This document shows positions 36,717 through 45,541 of a stretch of DNA of 64,000 bases, piece by piece (the first letter of the stretch is position 1; the number at the start of each line of letters is the position of its first letter). The position numbers were made by a program, and so were the translations under genes. Location: NCBI RefSeq assembly GCF_027924665.1, contig NZ_AP027043.1, positions 5,146,001-5,210,000 of the forward strand, given 5' to 3'. The DNA comes from Flavobacterium sp. GSB-24. GTDB taxonomy: Bacteria > Bacteroidota > Bacteroidia > Flavobacteriales > Flavobacteriaceae. The notes below the pieces were generated by a model that saw only the letters and a list, made by a program, of their open reading frames with translations, had not been told where the DNA came from and searched no databases.

Positions 36717-37982
36717 TTGAAAATTAATAAACTCAACAGCATCATTCTCTTAGGATTGGTAGCCATCATTAGTATTTTGGTGGCACAATTGTTATGGACA
36801 AAAGAGGCTTTTACAATTGAACAAAAAAAGCTAAGCCAGAAAGCACATATTGCTTTACTGGAAGTGGCAAAAAAGCTCTATGAAGGAACAAATCATGAAC
36901 TGCCGGTACAGAATCCCGTACAGAAAATATCCAACGATTATTATATTGTAAATGTCGATAATGAATTTGAACCTGAAATTTTAGAGTTTTATCTAAAAAC
37001 GGAATTCAAAAAAATGAATATCACTACAGATTTTGAATACGCGATGTACAACTGCCAGAGTGATGAAATGATTTATGGTGATTATATTTCGCTTTCAAAG
37101 AAAAAAGCAGAATGCAAAAAAACTGTTTATTTCCCTAAGCATAAAAATCTGGTTTATTATTTCGCTGTACGTTTTCCTAATGAAACTACGTATTTATTTA
37201 GTTCTATGCGTTTTTGGTTTATCCTTTCAACGGCGTTAATTTTAATTTTACTGATTTATGTTTATTCTATTTTTAAACTTTTACAGCAAAAAAAATATTC
37301 TGAATTACAGCGTGATTTCATCAATAACATGACGCATGAGTTTAAAACGCCTCTGGCATCTATTCTTATCGCTTCTAAATATCTAATTGAGCAAAAGCCA
37401 ATTAAAGAAGATAAAAAGTTATATACTTATACCGATATTATTATTAGTCAAGGAAATAAGTTAAATAGCCATATTGAAAAAATTCTAAATGTTGCAAAAG
37501 CAGATTATGCTCCTTTAGAACTTAAAAAAGAGAATATCCTAATTGTTCCTATAATTGAAGAAGCAATTTCAAATATCAATTTAAAATATCCAGATGCTGT
37601 TTTTACAATTGAAACTTCATCGAATGATTATTCAATAGAAACTGATACTTTTCATTTTGCTAATTTAGTTTATAATTTATTGGATAATGCTGTAAAATAC
37701 TGCAGCGTAAAGCCAGAAGTAATAATCAAAATTACCGAAGATAAAAATTGTTTAAAACTTGAGTTTATTGATAATGGAATCGGGATTACTCCTAAAAAAA
37801 TATCTTTTATCTTTGATAAATTTTACCGTGTTCAGAACGAGAAAAGTAATGAAGTCAACGGATTTGGTCTCGGTTTATATTATGTGAAAGAAATCTGTAC
37901 ACTACAGAACTGGAAAATAAAAGCTGAAAACAATGTTGAAAAAGGCGTAACAATAACCTTATCAATTCCTTATAAAAAATGA
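36717..37982 (+). CDS. Sensor histidine kinase (two membrane helices)
   Basis: Inner-membrane sensor kinase of 421 residues. Helix 1 is at about 9-27 and helix 2 at about 166-186, enclosing a periplasmic sensor domain of about 135 residues with two Cys (YNCQSDEM and AECKKTV). HisKA follows with the phospho-accepting His207 in NNMTHEFKTPLASI. The HATPase domain carries LVYNLLDNAVKYC, FIDNGIGI and GFGLGLYYVKE. The start is TTG at 36717, giving KINKLNSII before helix 1. The stop overlaps the ATG of the response regulator (ATGA), so the two are one operon. It resembles RprX of Bacteroides, but the signal is unknown. Confidence 0.93.
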   Translation: MKINKLNSIILLGLVAIISILVAQLLWTKEAFTIEQKKLSQKAHIALLEVAKKLYEGTNHELPVQNPVQKISNDYYIVNVDNEFEPEILEFYLKTEFKKMNITTDFEYAMYNCQSDEMIYGDYISLSKKKAECKKTVYFPKHKNLVYYFAVRFPNETTYLFSSMRFWFILSTALILILLIYVYSIFKLLQQKKYSELQRDFINNMTHEFKTPLASILIASKYLIEQKPIKEDKKLYTYTDIIISQGNKLNSHIEKILNVAKADYAPLELKKENILIVPIIEEAISNINLKYPDAVFTIETSSNDYSIETDTFHFANLVYNLLDNAVKYCSVKPEVIIKITEDKNCLKLEFIDNGIGITPKKISFIFDKFYRVQNEKSNEVNGFGLGLYYVKEICTLQNWKIKAENNVEKGVTITLSIPYKK

Positions 37983-38665
37983 GAAATTTCAAAATACTTT
38001 ATGCCGAAGACGACGAAACTCTTGCATTTTTAACCAAAGATAATTTGGAGCAGAATAATTATGAAGTAATTCATTGTTCTGACGGAAAAGCGGCGTTGCA
38101 AACTTTTGAAGAAGAAGATTTTGATATCTGCATTTTTGATATTATGATGCCAAAAATGGATGGTTTTGATTTGGCAGAAGCTATTAGAAAAATCGATCTT
38201 GATATTCCTATCATTTTTCTTTCGGCAAAAACTTTAAAAGAAGACAGAATTAAAGGATTACGTCTGGGAGCCGATGATTATTTGGTAAAACCTTTTAGTA
38301 TTGAGGAATTACTTTTGAAAATTGAAATTTTCTTAAAACGTTCTCAAAAAAATATTGCGCCTGTAAAAACTATTTATGAAGTAGGAAAATATCAGTTTGA
38401 CACTAAAAATTTTATTCTTTTTAATGAAGAAGAAAAAGTAGGTCTTACCCAGCGTGAAGCCGAATTATTGAAACTCTTTCTAGATCATAAAAATTCGGTT
38501 TTAAAGCGCGAACAAATCTTAACCTCTTTGTGGGGAACAGACGATTATTTTATGGGTAGAAGTCTTGATGTTTTTATTTCGCGTCTTCGCAAAATATTAG
38601 CAAATGAACAAGGCATCTCAATTGAAAACCTTCATGGCATTGGGTTTCGATTTTCTATTGGATAA
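37979..38665 (+). CDS. OmpR-family response regulator
   Basis: DNA-binding partner of the kinase upstream, 228 residues. The receiver domain (1-120) has the acidic pocket YAEDDE, the phosphorylated Asp54 in CIFDIMMPKMDGF, a switch Ser in FLSAKTLKED and Lys in DDYLVKPF. The winged-helix effector domain (about 130-228) has LTQREAELLKLFLDHKNSVL, REQILTSLWG, DVFISRLRKIL and the closing GIGFRFSIG. The ATG overlaps the kinase stop by 4 bp. Targets are unknown; the divergent DUF1573 gene is a natural candidate. Confidence 0.95.
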   Translation: MRNFKILYAEDDETLAFLTKDNLEQNNYEVIHCSDGKAALQTFEEEDFDICIFDIMMPKMDGFDLAEAIRKIDLDIPIIFLSAKTLKEDRIKGLRLGADDYLVKPFSIEELLLKIEIFLKRSQKNIAPVKTIYEVGKYQFDTKNFILFNEEEKVGLTQREAELLKLFLDHKNSVLKREQILTSLWGTDDYFMGRSLDVFISRLRKILANEQGISIENLHGIGFRFSIG

Positions 38666-38750
38666 AATCACAATTCTGCTAAAAATAAAGAAAAATCTGT
38701 AAATAAATTTTCGAAAAACTTTGTATTTTTAATATCTAAATTTCCTTGAT

Positions 38751-39515
38751 ATGAAATTACATCATTTGCGAAATGCTACTTTGGTGATTGAAACAGAAAA
38801 GCATGTCATTTTAGTGGACCCAATGTTAGGCAAAAGAAAAACAATTCCGCCTTTTACTATTTTTAGATACAAGCCCAAAAGAAATCCGCTGGTGGCACTG
38901 CCAAAAAACAGCCGAGAAATATTAAGCCGGGTTACACATTGCTTAATTACTCATTTGCATCCAGATCATATTGATAAAGCCGGCGAAGTATTTTTACGAA
39001 GAAAAAGTGTTCCTGTAATCTGCAGTTCAAAGGACGAAAAAGCACTTCTTCAAAGAGGACTGACTGTTATTCAAACTTTAGAATATTGGGAACCTCAAAA
39101 ATTTTTAGACGGAAAAATAACTGGAATTCCTGCCATTCATGGTTACGGTTTTATCTCTAAACTTATGGGAAATGTCATGGGATTTCTTATCGAATTGGCA
39201 GATCAAAAATCAATTTATATAAGCTCTGACACTATTTTTACCGAACATGTCGAAAAAGTTCTAACACAGCTAAAACCAGATATTTCGATTGTCGCCTGCG
39301 GTACTGCGCGATTAGATATCGGACAGCCATTATTAATGCGAATGGATGACATTTTGAAATTTGCAACCCTTGCTCCAGGAAAAGTTCTTGCCAATCATTT
39401 AGAAGCTTTAAATCATTGCCCAACAACTAGATTGCAATTACGATCTGCTCTTTCAGATCATGGGCTTTTAATAAAAACGTCTATTCCTAAAGATGGTGAA
39501 TGTTTGGAGTATTAA
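38751..39515 (+). CDS. Metallo-beta-lactamase-fold hydrolase (UlaG/lactonase-like)
   Basis: Cytoplasmic metal-dependent hydrolase of 254 residues, substrate unknown. It opens MKLHHLRNATLVIETEKHVI, typical of the UlaG-like branch, followed by LVDPMLG. The metal-binding motif is HLHPDHID in LITHLHPDHIDKAG, with AIHGYGF and IYISSDTIF as further ligands and LANHLEALNHC near the end. The 3' end overlaps the convergent radical SAM gene by 4 bp. Homologues in Bacteroidota are usually annotated only as MBL-fold proteins. Confidence 0.87.
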   Translation: MKLHHLRNATLVIETEKHVILVDPMLGKRKTIPPFTIFRYKPKRNPLVALPKNSREILSRVTHCLITHLHPDHIDKAGEVFLRRKSVPVICSSKDEKALLQRGLTVIQTLEYWEPQKFLDGKITGIPAIHGYGFISKLMGNVMGFLIELADQKSIYISSDTIFTEHVEKVLTQLKPDISIVACGTARLDIGQPLLMRMDDILKFATLAPGKVLANHLEALNHCPTTRLQLRSALSDHGLLIKTSIPKDGECLEY

Positions 39516-41716
39516 AGCACTAATAATCCAAATTCACGAAGCGTATTTATAGGTTTAGAATACCAAAATAATTCGAAATCTTCTAATGAAGTTTCGAAAT
39601 CATTTTTCACTTCTTGAAAGGTATAATTTTTAGCACTTGAAATTGAAATTTTAGACAAGATTGAAATCAGCCACTCCCCTTCTTCTTTGCTGGTTTGAAT
39701 ATTGAAACTTTCTTTTTTATCGTGAAAGGTTAAAGACATCATTTCCCAGCTTCTTCCTTTTTTCGATTTTATAAAAATTTCAGCAGATGGTTTTCCGCCA
39801 AGCCAAACCACTTTTGCATTTGGTTTTGTATTGAAATCATTTTGTTCCTGAAGTGCATCAAAAATAAAATCGGGATGAATTTTGGTTTTCGGAATTTTAA
39901 AATCAAACCAGTCTTGCAATTCATAATCAAAACAGATTCCGTGCATGAAATTAAAAAGTGATTTCTTTAATCCGAAACTGAATTTATCATGATTAATTCC
40001 TGTAGAATCTGTGTAATCAATATCATTATTGGCAAAAGTTCCAATTGCTTCTGTTTTTTTGGTTACGCCAAATTTTGCAGGATATAATCCGACAGGACTA
40101 TGTGCTGTTAAAGCAAATTGATGCCAAAATCCAGATTGTAAAACTCCTGCTTCAAACAATTGACGCACCATTTCGAGACTGTCAACTGTTTCCTGAATGG
40201 TCTGCGTTGGATATCCGTACATTAAATACGCATGAACCATAATTCCGGCTTCAGTAAAATTTCGAGTCACTTTCGCGACCTGTTCTACAGTTACACCTTT
40301 ATCAATTAATTTTAATAATCGATCTGAGGCTACTTCCAAACCACCAGAAACAGCAATACAACCAGAAGCTTTTAGCAGTAAACATAAATCTTTTGAAAAA
40401 CTTTTTTCAAAGCGAATATTCGTCCACCAGGTTACGGCCAGTTTTCTTTTTAGAATTTCAAGCGCCAAAGCACGCATTAAAGCCGGCGGTGCAGCTTCAT
40501 CAACAAAATGGAATCCGTTTTGTCCAGTTTGTTCGATCAATTCTTCCATTCGATCACAAAGCAGACTTGCTGCAACGGGTTCGTAGACTTTTATATAATC
40601 TAATGAAATATCGCAGAAAGTACATTTTCCCCAATAACAGCCGTGCGCCATTGTAAGCTTATTCCAACGTCCGTCACTCCACATTCTATGCATCGGATTT
40701 ACAATTTCAATTACTGAAATATATTTATCCAACGGCAGATCTGAATAATCTGGAGTTCCTACATAAGCTTGTTTGTAGTCGTGTTTTAAGGAATTATTTT
40801 TATAAACTACTTCTCCATTTTCCAATAAAAAAGTTCTTTTATAAGAATTGTAATCTGGATTTTCTAAGTTAAAAATTAATTCTTCAATTGGAACTTCTCC
40901 GTCGTCTAAAGTGATAAAATCGAAAAATTCAAAAACACGTTTGTCAGAAATTGAACGCAATTCTGTATTTGGGAAACCGCCTCCCATCGAAATTTTAATT
41001 TCGGGATGATTCTGTTTTACCCATTGTGCGCAACGAAAAGCACTGTATAAATTTCCAGGAAAAGGAACTGAAATTAAAAACAAAGTTGGTTTTATAGCTT
41101 CAATTTTTGCTTTCAAAAGCGAAATCAAAATCGAATCAATATAAGTTGGTTTCTGTTGAAGTGCTTCGTACAATTCATCAAAAGAATTTGCACTTCGGCC
41201 TAAACGTTCGGCATATCTGCTGAAACCAAAATTATCGTCGACACATTCAACAATAAAATCGGAAATGTCTTCGAGGTATAAAGTTGCTAAGTGTTTGGCT
41301 TTATCCTGTGTTCCCATTGTTCCAAAAGCCCAATCGAGTTCTTCTAACTGTGCAAAACGAGAAGCTTCCGGCAGAAAATCTTCCTGACAAATCTGCAATG
41401 CCAAAGTTGGATTTTTCCCCTGCAAAAACTGAATTACAGAATCAATCGTCTTGATGTATTCGTCTTGTAAAGCAAAAATTCTCTTGGAATTATCTGAAAC
41501 TTCAATGTTTGCAACTTCAAATCTGAAACTTGAAACTTGAAACAAATCAATTAATCCTTTTTTCGAAAACAATTCTAAAATCACATCAATCCCCAAATCA
41601 GCCTGAGCCGATTCGATATTTTTGGTATTCAGAAAACCTTTTATATATGCCGTTGCCGGATACGGAGTATTCAGTTGGGTAAAAGGAGGCGTAATTACAA
41701 AAAGTTTCGTTTTCAA
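39512..41716 (-). CDS. B12-binding-type radical SAM protein
   Basis: Large cytoplasmic iron-sulfur enzyme of 734 residues, reaction unknown. The N-terminal half resembles a cobalamin-binding Rossmann region (ISVPFPGNLYSAFRCAQWV, ISMGGGFPNTELR, FITLDDGEVPIEELI). The radical SAM domain starts near residue 352 with MAHGCYWGKCTFCDISLDY: the cluster cysteines are Cys360, Cys365 and Cys368, a CX4CX2C spacing in place of the usual CX3CX2C. VSGGLEVASDRLLKLIDKG and YLMYGYPTQTIQETVDSLEM are standard later motifs. The C-terminal 150 residues are a family-specific extension. A TATTTTTG -7 match (41741-41734) lies just before the start. Confidence 0.85.
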   Translation of the reverse strand: MKTKLFVITPPFTQLNTPYPATAYIKGFLNTKNIESAQADLGIDVILELFSKKGLIDLFQVSSFRFEVANIEVSDNSKRIFALQDEYIKTIDSVIQFLQGKNPTLALQICQEDFLPEASRFAQLEELDWAFGTMGTQDKAKHLATLYLEDISDFIVECVDDNFGFSRYAERLGRSANSFDELYEALQQKPTYIDSILISLLKAKIEAIKPTLFLISVPFPGNLYSAFRCAQWVKQNHPEIKISMGGGFPNTELRSISDKRVFEFFDFITLDDGEVPIEELIFNLENPDYNSYKRTFLLENGEVVYKNNSLKHDYKQAYVGTPDYSDLPLDKYISVIEIVNPMHRMWSDGRWNKLTMAHGCYWGKCTFCDISLDYIKVYEPVAASLLCDRMEELIEQTGQNGFHFVDEAAPPALMRALALEILKRKLAVTWWTNIRFEKSFSKDLCLLLKASGCIAVSGGLEVASDRLLKLIDKGVTVEQVAKVTRNFTEAGIMVHAYLMYGYPTQTIQETVDSLEMVRQLFEAGVLQSGFWHQFALTAHSPVGLYPAKFGVTKKTEAIGTFANNDIDYTDSTGINHDKFSFGLKKSLFNFMHGICFDYELQDWFDFKIPKTKIHPDFIFDALQEQNDFNTKPNAKVVWLGGKPSAEIFIKSKKGRSWEMMSLTFHDKKESFNIQTSKEEGEWLISILSKISISSAKNYTFQEVKNDFETSLEDFELFWYSKPINTLREFGLLVL

Positions 41717-41801
41717 GAGGAATTATTTTTTTGCAAAAATACGAGATATTTGGAGACTTTTAAGTTAAAGATTTTTAGCCGCTCTGTTTTAAGTTTCTGA
41801 T

Positions 41802-41831
41802 TTTGTATTGTAGGATATTTAACTACATTTG
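41802..41831 (+). promoter_or_regulatory. Promoter of the T9SS repeat-protein gene
   Basis: TTTG (41802-41805) is separated by 18 bp from TACATTTG (41824-41831). This agrees with both boxes and the spacing of flavobacterial sigma-ABfr promoters. The ATG lies 20 bp downstream. Confidence 0.6.
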
Positions 41832-41851
41832 TCGACATCCAAAATAGTCAA

Positions 41852-43921
41852 ATGAAACAAACTTTACTTTTATATTTCATATTCTTCACAGCATCAATTA
41901 CAGCACAAAATATTCAATGGCAAAATACTATTGGTGGTAATGATTATGATTGGTGTGACTTCATAGAAAAAACAAGTGACGGAAATTACATTTCTGGAGG
42001 ATATTCATACTCAAATATTTCTGGAGATAAAAATGAAAACTCAAGAGGACAAAATGATTTTTGGTTTTTTAAACTTGATGATTTAACTGGTAATTTGTTA
42101 TGGCAAAAAACTATTGGCGGTACTAGCAACGACCACTTAGTTTCTGCGAAAGAAACCACAGATGGAGGTTACATATTAGGCGGATATAGCTCGTCTGGAA
42201 TTTCTGGCGAAAAAACTCAAAATACTAAAGGAGGTGACGACTATTGGGTTGTAAAGCTTGATTCTAATAGAAATATCGTTTGGGACAAAACATATGGAGG
42301 AACTGGTACAGATAGATTAACATGTATAATTGAAACTGAAGACGGAGGTTATTTAATTGGTGGAGAATCTGATTCTAATATTTCTGGCGATAAAAATGAA
42401 AACTCGAAAGGCAGTATTGACATCTGGGTTATCAAGATAGATAATCTAGGGACAATAGTCTGGCAAAAAACAATTGGAGGAAATGCTGCCGATTTAATTT
42501 CATCTATCAGTAAAACAAATGATCATAAGTATGTTGTAGTCTCATCTTCAAGTTCTAATATATCTGGTGACAAAACTCAAAATTCCAAAGGAATTTTTGA
42601 TTACTGGATTTTAAAACTTGATCTTGACGGATCCATCATTTGGCAAAATACTATTGGCGGAAATAATGGAGATTATGCAAAATCAATAATAGCAACAGCT
42701 GATGGAAACTATTTTATTGGTGGAGATTCTTCTTCTAGAATATCAGGTGATAAAACAGAAAACACTATAAATAACTCTAATGATGTCTGGCTTGTAAAAT
42801 TAAATAACAATGGACAATTAATTTGGCAGAAGAATTTTGGAGGCGATGATACTGAAATTTTTTCTAATATGAGATTAACATCTGATAATGGTTTGGTTCT
42901 AGGAATAATGTCTTACTCAGGAATTTCTGGAATGAAAACAGAAGCTTCTCAAGGTAACCGCGATTATTGGATTATAAAACTAGATTCAAATAATATATTG
43001 GAATGGGATAAGGCTTTTGGAGGTTCTAGTGTTGATCAGACCCAGTCTATAGTTCAATCTAATGATGGTTCTTATGTTATTGCCGGCTGGTCACAATCTG
43101 ATATTTCTGGAGACAAAACTGAAAACAAAAGTGGTCTGCAAGATTTTTGGATTCTTAAATTTAATGTTTGCAATACCGCAGAACCAATTGCCGATCTCTC
43201 ACAATCTTTCTGCACACAACAAAATGCAACTTTAAGTGATGTTCAAATTATTGGACAAAATATAAAATGGTACGACACCGGCTTTTCCGCATATTCTTTA
43301 CCAAGTACAACTGTACTGGAAAACGATAGAACTTATTATGTTTCGCAAACTCTAAACAACTGCGAAAGCGAAAGATTAGCAATTACTGTAAAAATTCAAG
43401 ATACACCAAATCCAATTGCTAATTCTCCACAGCAATTTTGCATTCAAAAAAATGCTACCATTAATGATATTGAAATTATTGGACAAAATATAAAATGGTA
43501 TGAAAGTACTTCCTCAAATAATACTTTATCTGAAGAAATATTCCTAGAAAATGGAATTACCTATTATGCTTCTCAAACCATAAGCAATTGCGAAAGTAAT
43601 AGAATTCCAATTACAATAAATATTTTAGAAGCAACAACTGGTGATTGTATCAATTTAGTTGAGCAACTTCCTTTTCCGAAATTTTTCACTCCAAATGGTG
43701 ATGGCTTTAATGACCTTTGGACAATTGATCCAGATTATTTAGCACCAAATACAGGAATTAAAATTTTTGACAGATATGGAAAATTCATTAAAGAATTAGC
43801 TCCAAGCGCTTCTTGGGACGGAACCTATCTCGGTCATCAAGAACCTGCCGCAGATTATTGGTTTATTGTAAAAAGATTAAATGGAACAGAATTTAGGGGT
43901 CATTTTAGTTTAAAAAGATAA
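41852..43921 (+). CDS. T9SS type B-sorted secreted repeat protein (seven-blade-like)
   Basis: Predicted 689-residue surface or secreted protein of unknown function. The signal peptide ends ITAQ (residue 19). Residues 20-440 consist of seven repeats of about 56 residues with the pattern W-Q/D-K/N-x-x-GG, then DGxYxxGGYSxSxISGDKxEN, then DxWxxKLDxxG, consistent with a seven-bladed propeller. Two Ig-like PKD/CHU repeats with paired Cys follow (about 445-595: QSFCTQQNATLSDVQIIGQN and a near copy). The last 80 residues, FPKFFTPNGDGFNDLW to GHFSLKR, match the gliding-motility C-terminal (CHU_C/type B) sorting domain. It has its own promoter and terminator, so it forms a single-gene unit. Confidence 0.88.
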   Translation: MKQTLLLYFIFFTASITAQNIQWQNTIGGNDYDWCDFIEKTSDGNYISGGYSYSNISGDKNENSRGQNDFWFFKLDDLTGNLLWQKTIGGTSNDHLVSAKETTDGGYILGGYSSSGISGEKTQNTKGGDDYWVVKLDSNRNIVWDKTYGGTGTDRLTCIIETEDGGYLIGGESDSNISGDKNENSKGSIDIWVIKIDNLGTIVWQKTIGGNAADLISSISKTNDHKYVVVSSSSSNISGDKTQNSKGIFDYWILKLDLDGSIIWQNTIGGNNGDYAKSIIATADGNYFIGGDSSSRISGDKTENTINNSNDVWLVKLNNNGQLIWQKNFGGDDTEIFSNMRLTSDNGLVLGIMSYSGISGMKTEASQGNRDYWIIKLDSNNILEWDKAFGGSSVDQTQSIVQSNDGSYVIAGWSQSDISGDKTENKSGLQDFWILKFNVCNTAEPIADLSQSFCTQQNATLSDVQIIGQNIKWYDTGFSAYSLPSTTVLENDRTYYVSQTLNNCESERLAITVKIQDTPNPIANSPQQFCIQKNATINDIEIIGQNIKWYESTSSNNTLSEEIFLENGITYYASQTISNCESNRIPITINILEATTGDCINLVEQLPFPKFFTPNGDGFNDLWTIDPDYLAPNTGIKIFDRYGKFIKELAPSASWDGTYLGHQEPAADYWFIVKRLNGTEFRGHFSLKR

Positions 43922-43928
43922 ATAAACA

Positions 43929-43966
43929 GAAAGTCCGCAAGGTAAATTAATACGTTGCGGACTTTG
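43929..43966. terminator. Terminator between the T9SS protein gene and the MHS transporter
   Basis: AAAGTCCGCAA pairs with TTGCGGACTTT around a 14-nt loop. It lies between two convergent genes and may serve both. Confidence 0.7.
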
Positions 43967-43992
43967 CTTAAATCTTATTGTCTAGGTATAAA

Positions 43993-45270
43993 TTAAAATT
44001 TATGCTCGTCTTTACTAATTACCAAAAATGAAATTAAAGAAATAAACGCAGCAGCTGTTAAATACAAACCTACGTAACTCACACTGTAAGTTGAAGCCAG
44101 CCAAATCGCAATCATAGGTGCGAAAGCAGCGCCTAGAATTCCTGCCATATTAAAAGTTAGTGAAGCACCTGAATAACGAACGTTTGTTGGAAATAACTCA
44201 GATAGAAAAGTTCCAAGCGGGCCGTAAGTAAATCCCATTAAAGCCATTCCTATGCAGGCAAATGTGGTCACTAAAACAATATTTCCTGAGCTTAAAAAGT
44301 AAGAAAAGAAAAAGCCGAAAATTGCGATTGCCGCCGTCGCAATAATAAGCATTTTACGACGTCCGATTTTATCAGCCACTACAGCCGAAACTGGAATAAA
44401 AATAGCAAAAAACAATACCGAAAATAATTGTATTAATAAACCATCTCTTTTTACAATTCCTAAGTCCGAAGTTGCCCAGCTTAATGTAAAAACTGTCATT
44501 AAGTAAAAAACTAAAAAGGTTGTAATCGCTGCAAAGGTTCCAAAAATAAGTTGATTTTTATATGATTTAACTAATTCTAAAAATGGGACTTTTACTTCTT
44601 CGTGTTCTTTTTTAGAATTTTCAAAAGAAGGGGTTTCCGTAATTTTGGTTCTAATATAAAAACCTACTATTACCAAAAGCGAACTGGCAATAAACGGAAT
44701 TCTCCACCCATACTCCATAAAATCCTCATTGCTCATAGAATCCGTTAATAGTAGAAAAGTTCCACCAGAAAGTAACAAACCTATTGGAGCGCCCAATTGT
44801 GGAAACATTCCGTACCAAGCACGTTTATTTGGCGGTGCATTTTCTATCGCCAATAAAACTGCTCCTCCCCATTCGCCTCCTAAACCAACACCTTGACCGA
44901 AACGGCATAGCATCAATAATAATGGAGCGGCAACACCAATACTGGCGTAACTTGGCAAAAATCCGATTGTAACTGTCGAAATTCCCATAGTCAGCAAAGC
45001 TGCAACCAAAGTAAATTTACGACCGATTTTATCTCCATAATGTCCAAAAAAAGCAGAACCTAACGGACGGGATAAAAATGCAATTGAAAAAGTAGCTAAA
45101 GATTCTAATGTCGCCATTGTAGAATCTGAACTTGGAAAAAATAACTGAGGGAAAACCAACACCGCGGCGTTGGCATAAATATAAAAATCAAAAAATTCGA
45201 TTGTCGTGCCAATAAGGCTTCCAAAAAGAACATGTTTTAGGGAGTTCTTTTGATTCGGGTTCGTTTTCAT
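43993..45270 (-). CDS. MHS-family MFS transporter (organic acid/osmolyte:H+ symporter)
   Basis: Inner-membrane protein with about 12 helices in 425 residues. The MHS (metabolite:H+ symport) signature is clear: GSLIGTTIEFFDFYIYANAA in helix 1, FLSRPLGSAFFGHYGDKIGR between helices 2 and 3, and GQGVGLGGEWGGAVLLAIE. Relatives include KgtP, ShiA and ProP. The substrate cannot be read from sequence. A TATTTTTG -7 match lies at 45308-45301, and the gene appears to be transcribed alone. Confidence 0.9.
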   Translation of the reverse strand: MKTNPNQKNSLKHVLFGSLIGTTIEFFDFYIYANAAVLVFPQLFFPSSDSTMATLESLATFSIAFLSRPLGSAFFGHYGDKIGRKFTLVAALLTMGISTVTIGFLPSYASIGVAAPLLLMLCRFGQGVGLGGEWGGAVLLAIENAPPNKRAWYGMFPQLGAPIGLLLSGGTFLLLTDSMSNEDFMEYGWRIPFIASSLLVIVGFYIRTKITETPSFENSKKEHEEVKVPFLELVKSYKNQLIFGTFAAITTFLVFYLMTVFTLSWATSDLGIVKRDGLLIQLFSVLFFAIFIPVSAVVADKIGRRKMLIIATAAIAIFGFFFSYFLSSGNIVLVTTFACIGMALMGFTYGPLGTFLSELFPTNVRYSGASLTFNMAGILGAAFAPMIAIWLASTYSVSYVGLYLTAAAFISLISFLVISKDEHKF

Positions 45271-45541
45271 GTAAAATAGATATAACTTTTTTTTTGATTA
45301 CAAAAATATAGTTTCATTACCAATAATTTATCTTTAATAGAATTAGTTTTAGAACACTTATGCTTTTTAACAAATTTCATGTATTTTATATTTTAAAAAT
45401 AAGCATTTGATCTGTTTTTAAAAACTTGATTACAGGAACTTTAAAAGAAAATTTAAAAATCAAATCTTAAGCAATCGTTAAAAGACTTTTTAACTGTATA
45501 TTTTCATTAAATTTACAGCTGTCAAAAATAAATTTAAAATT

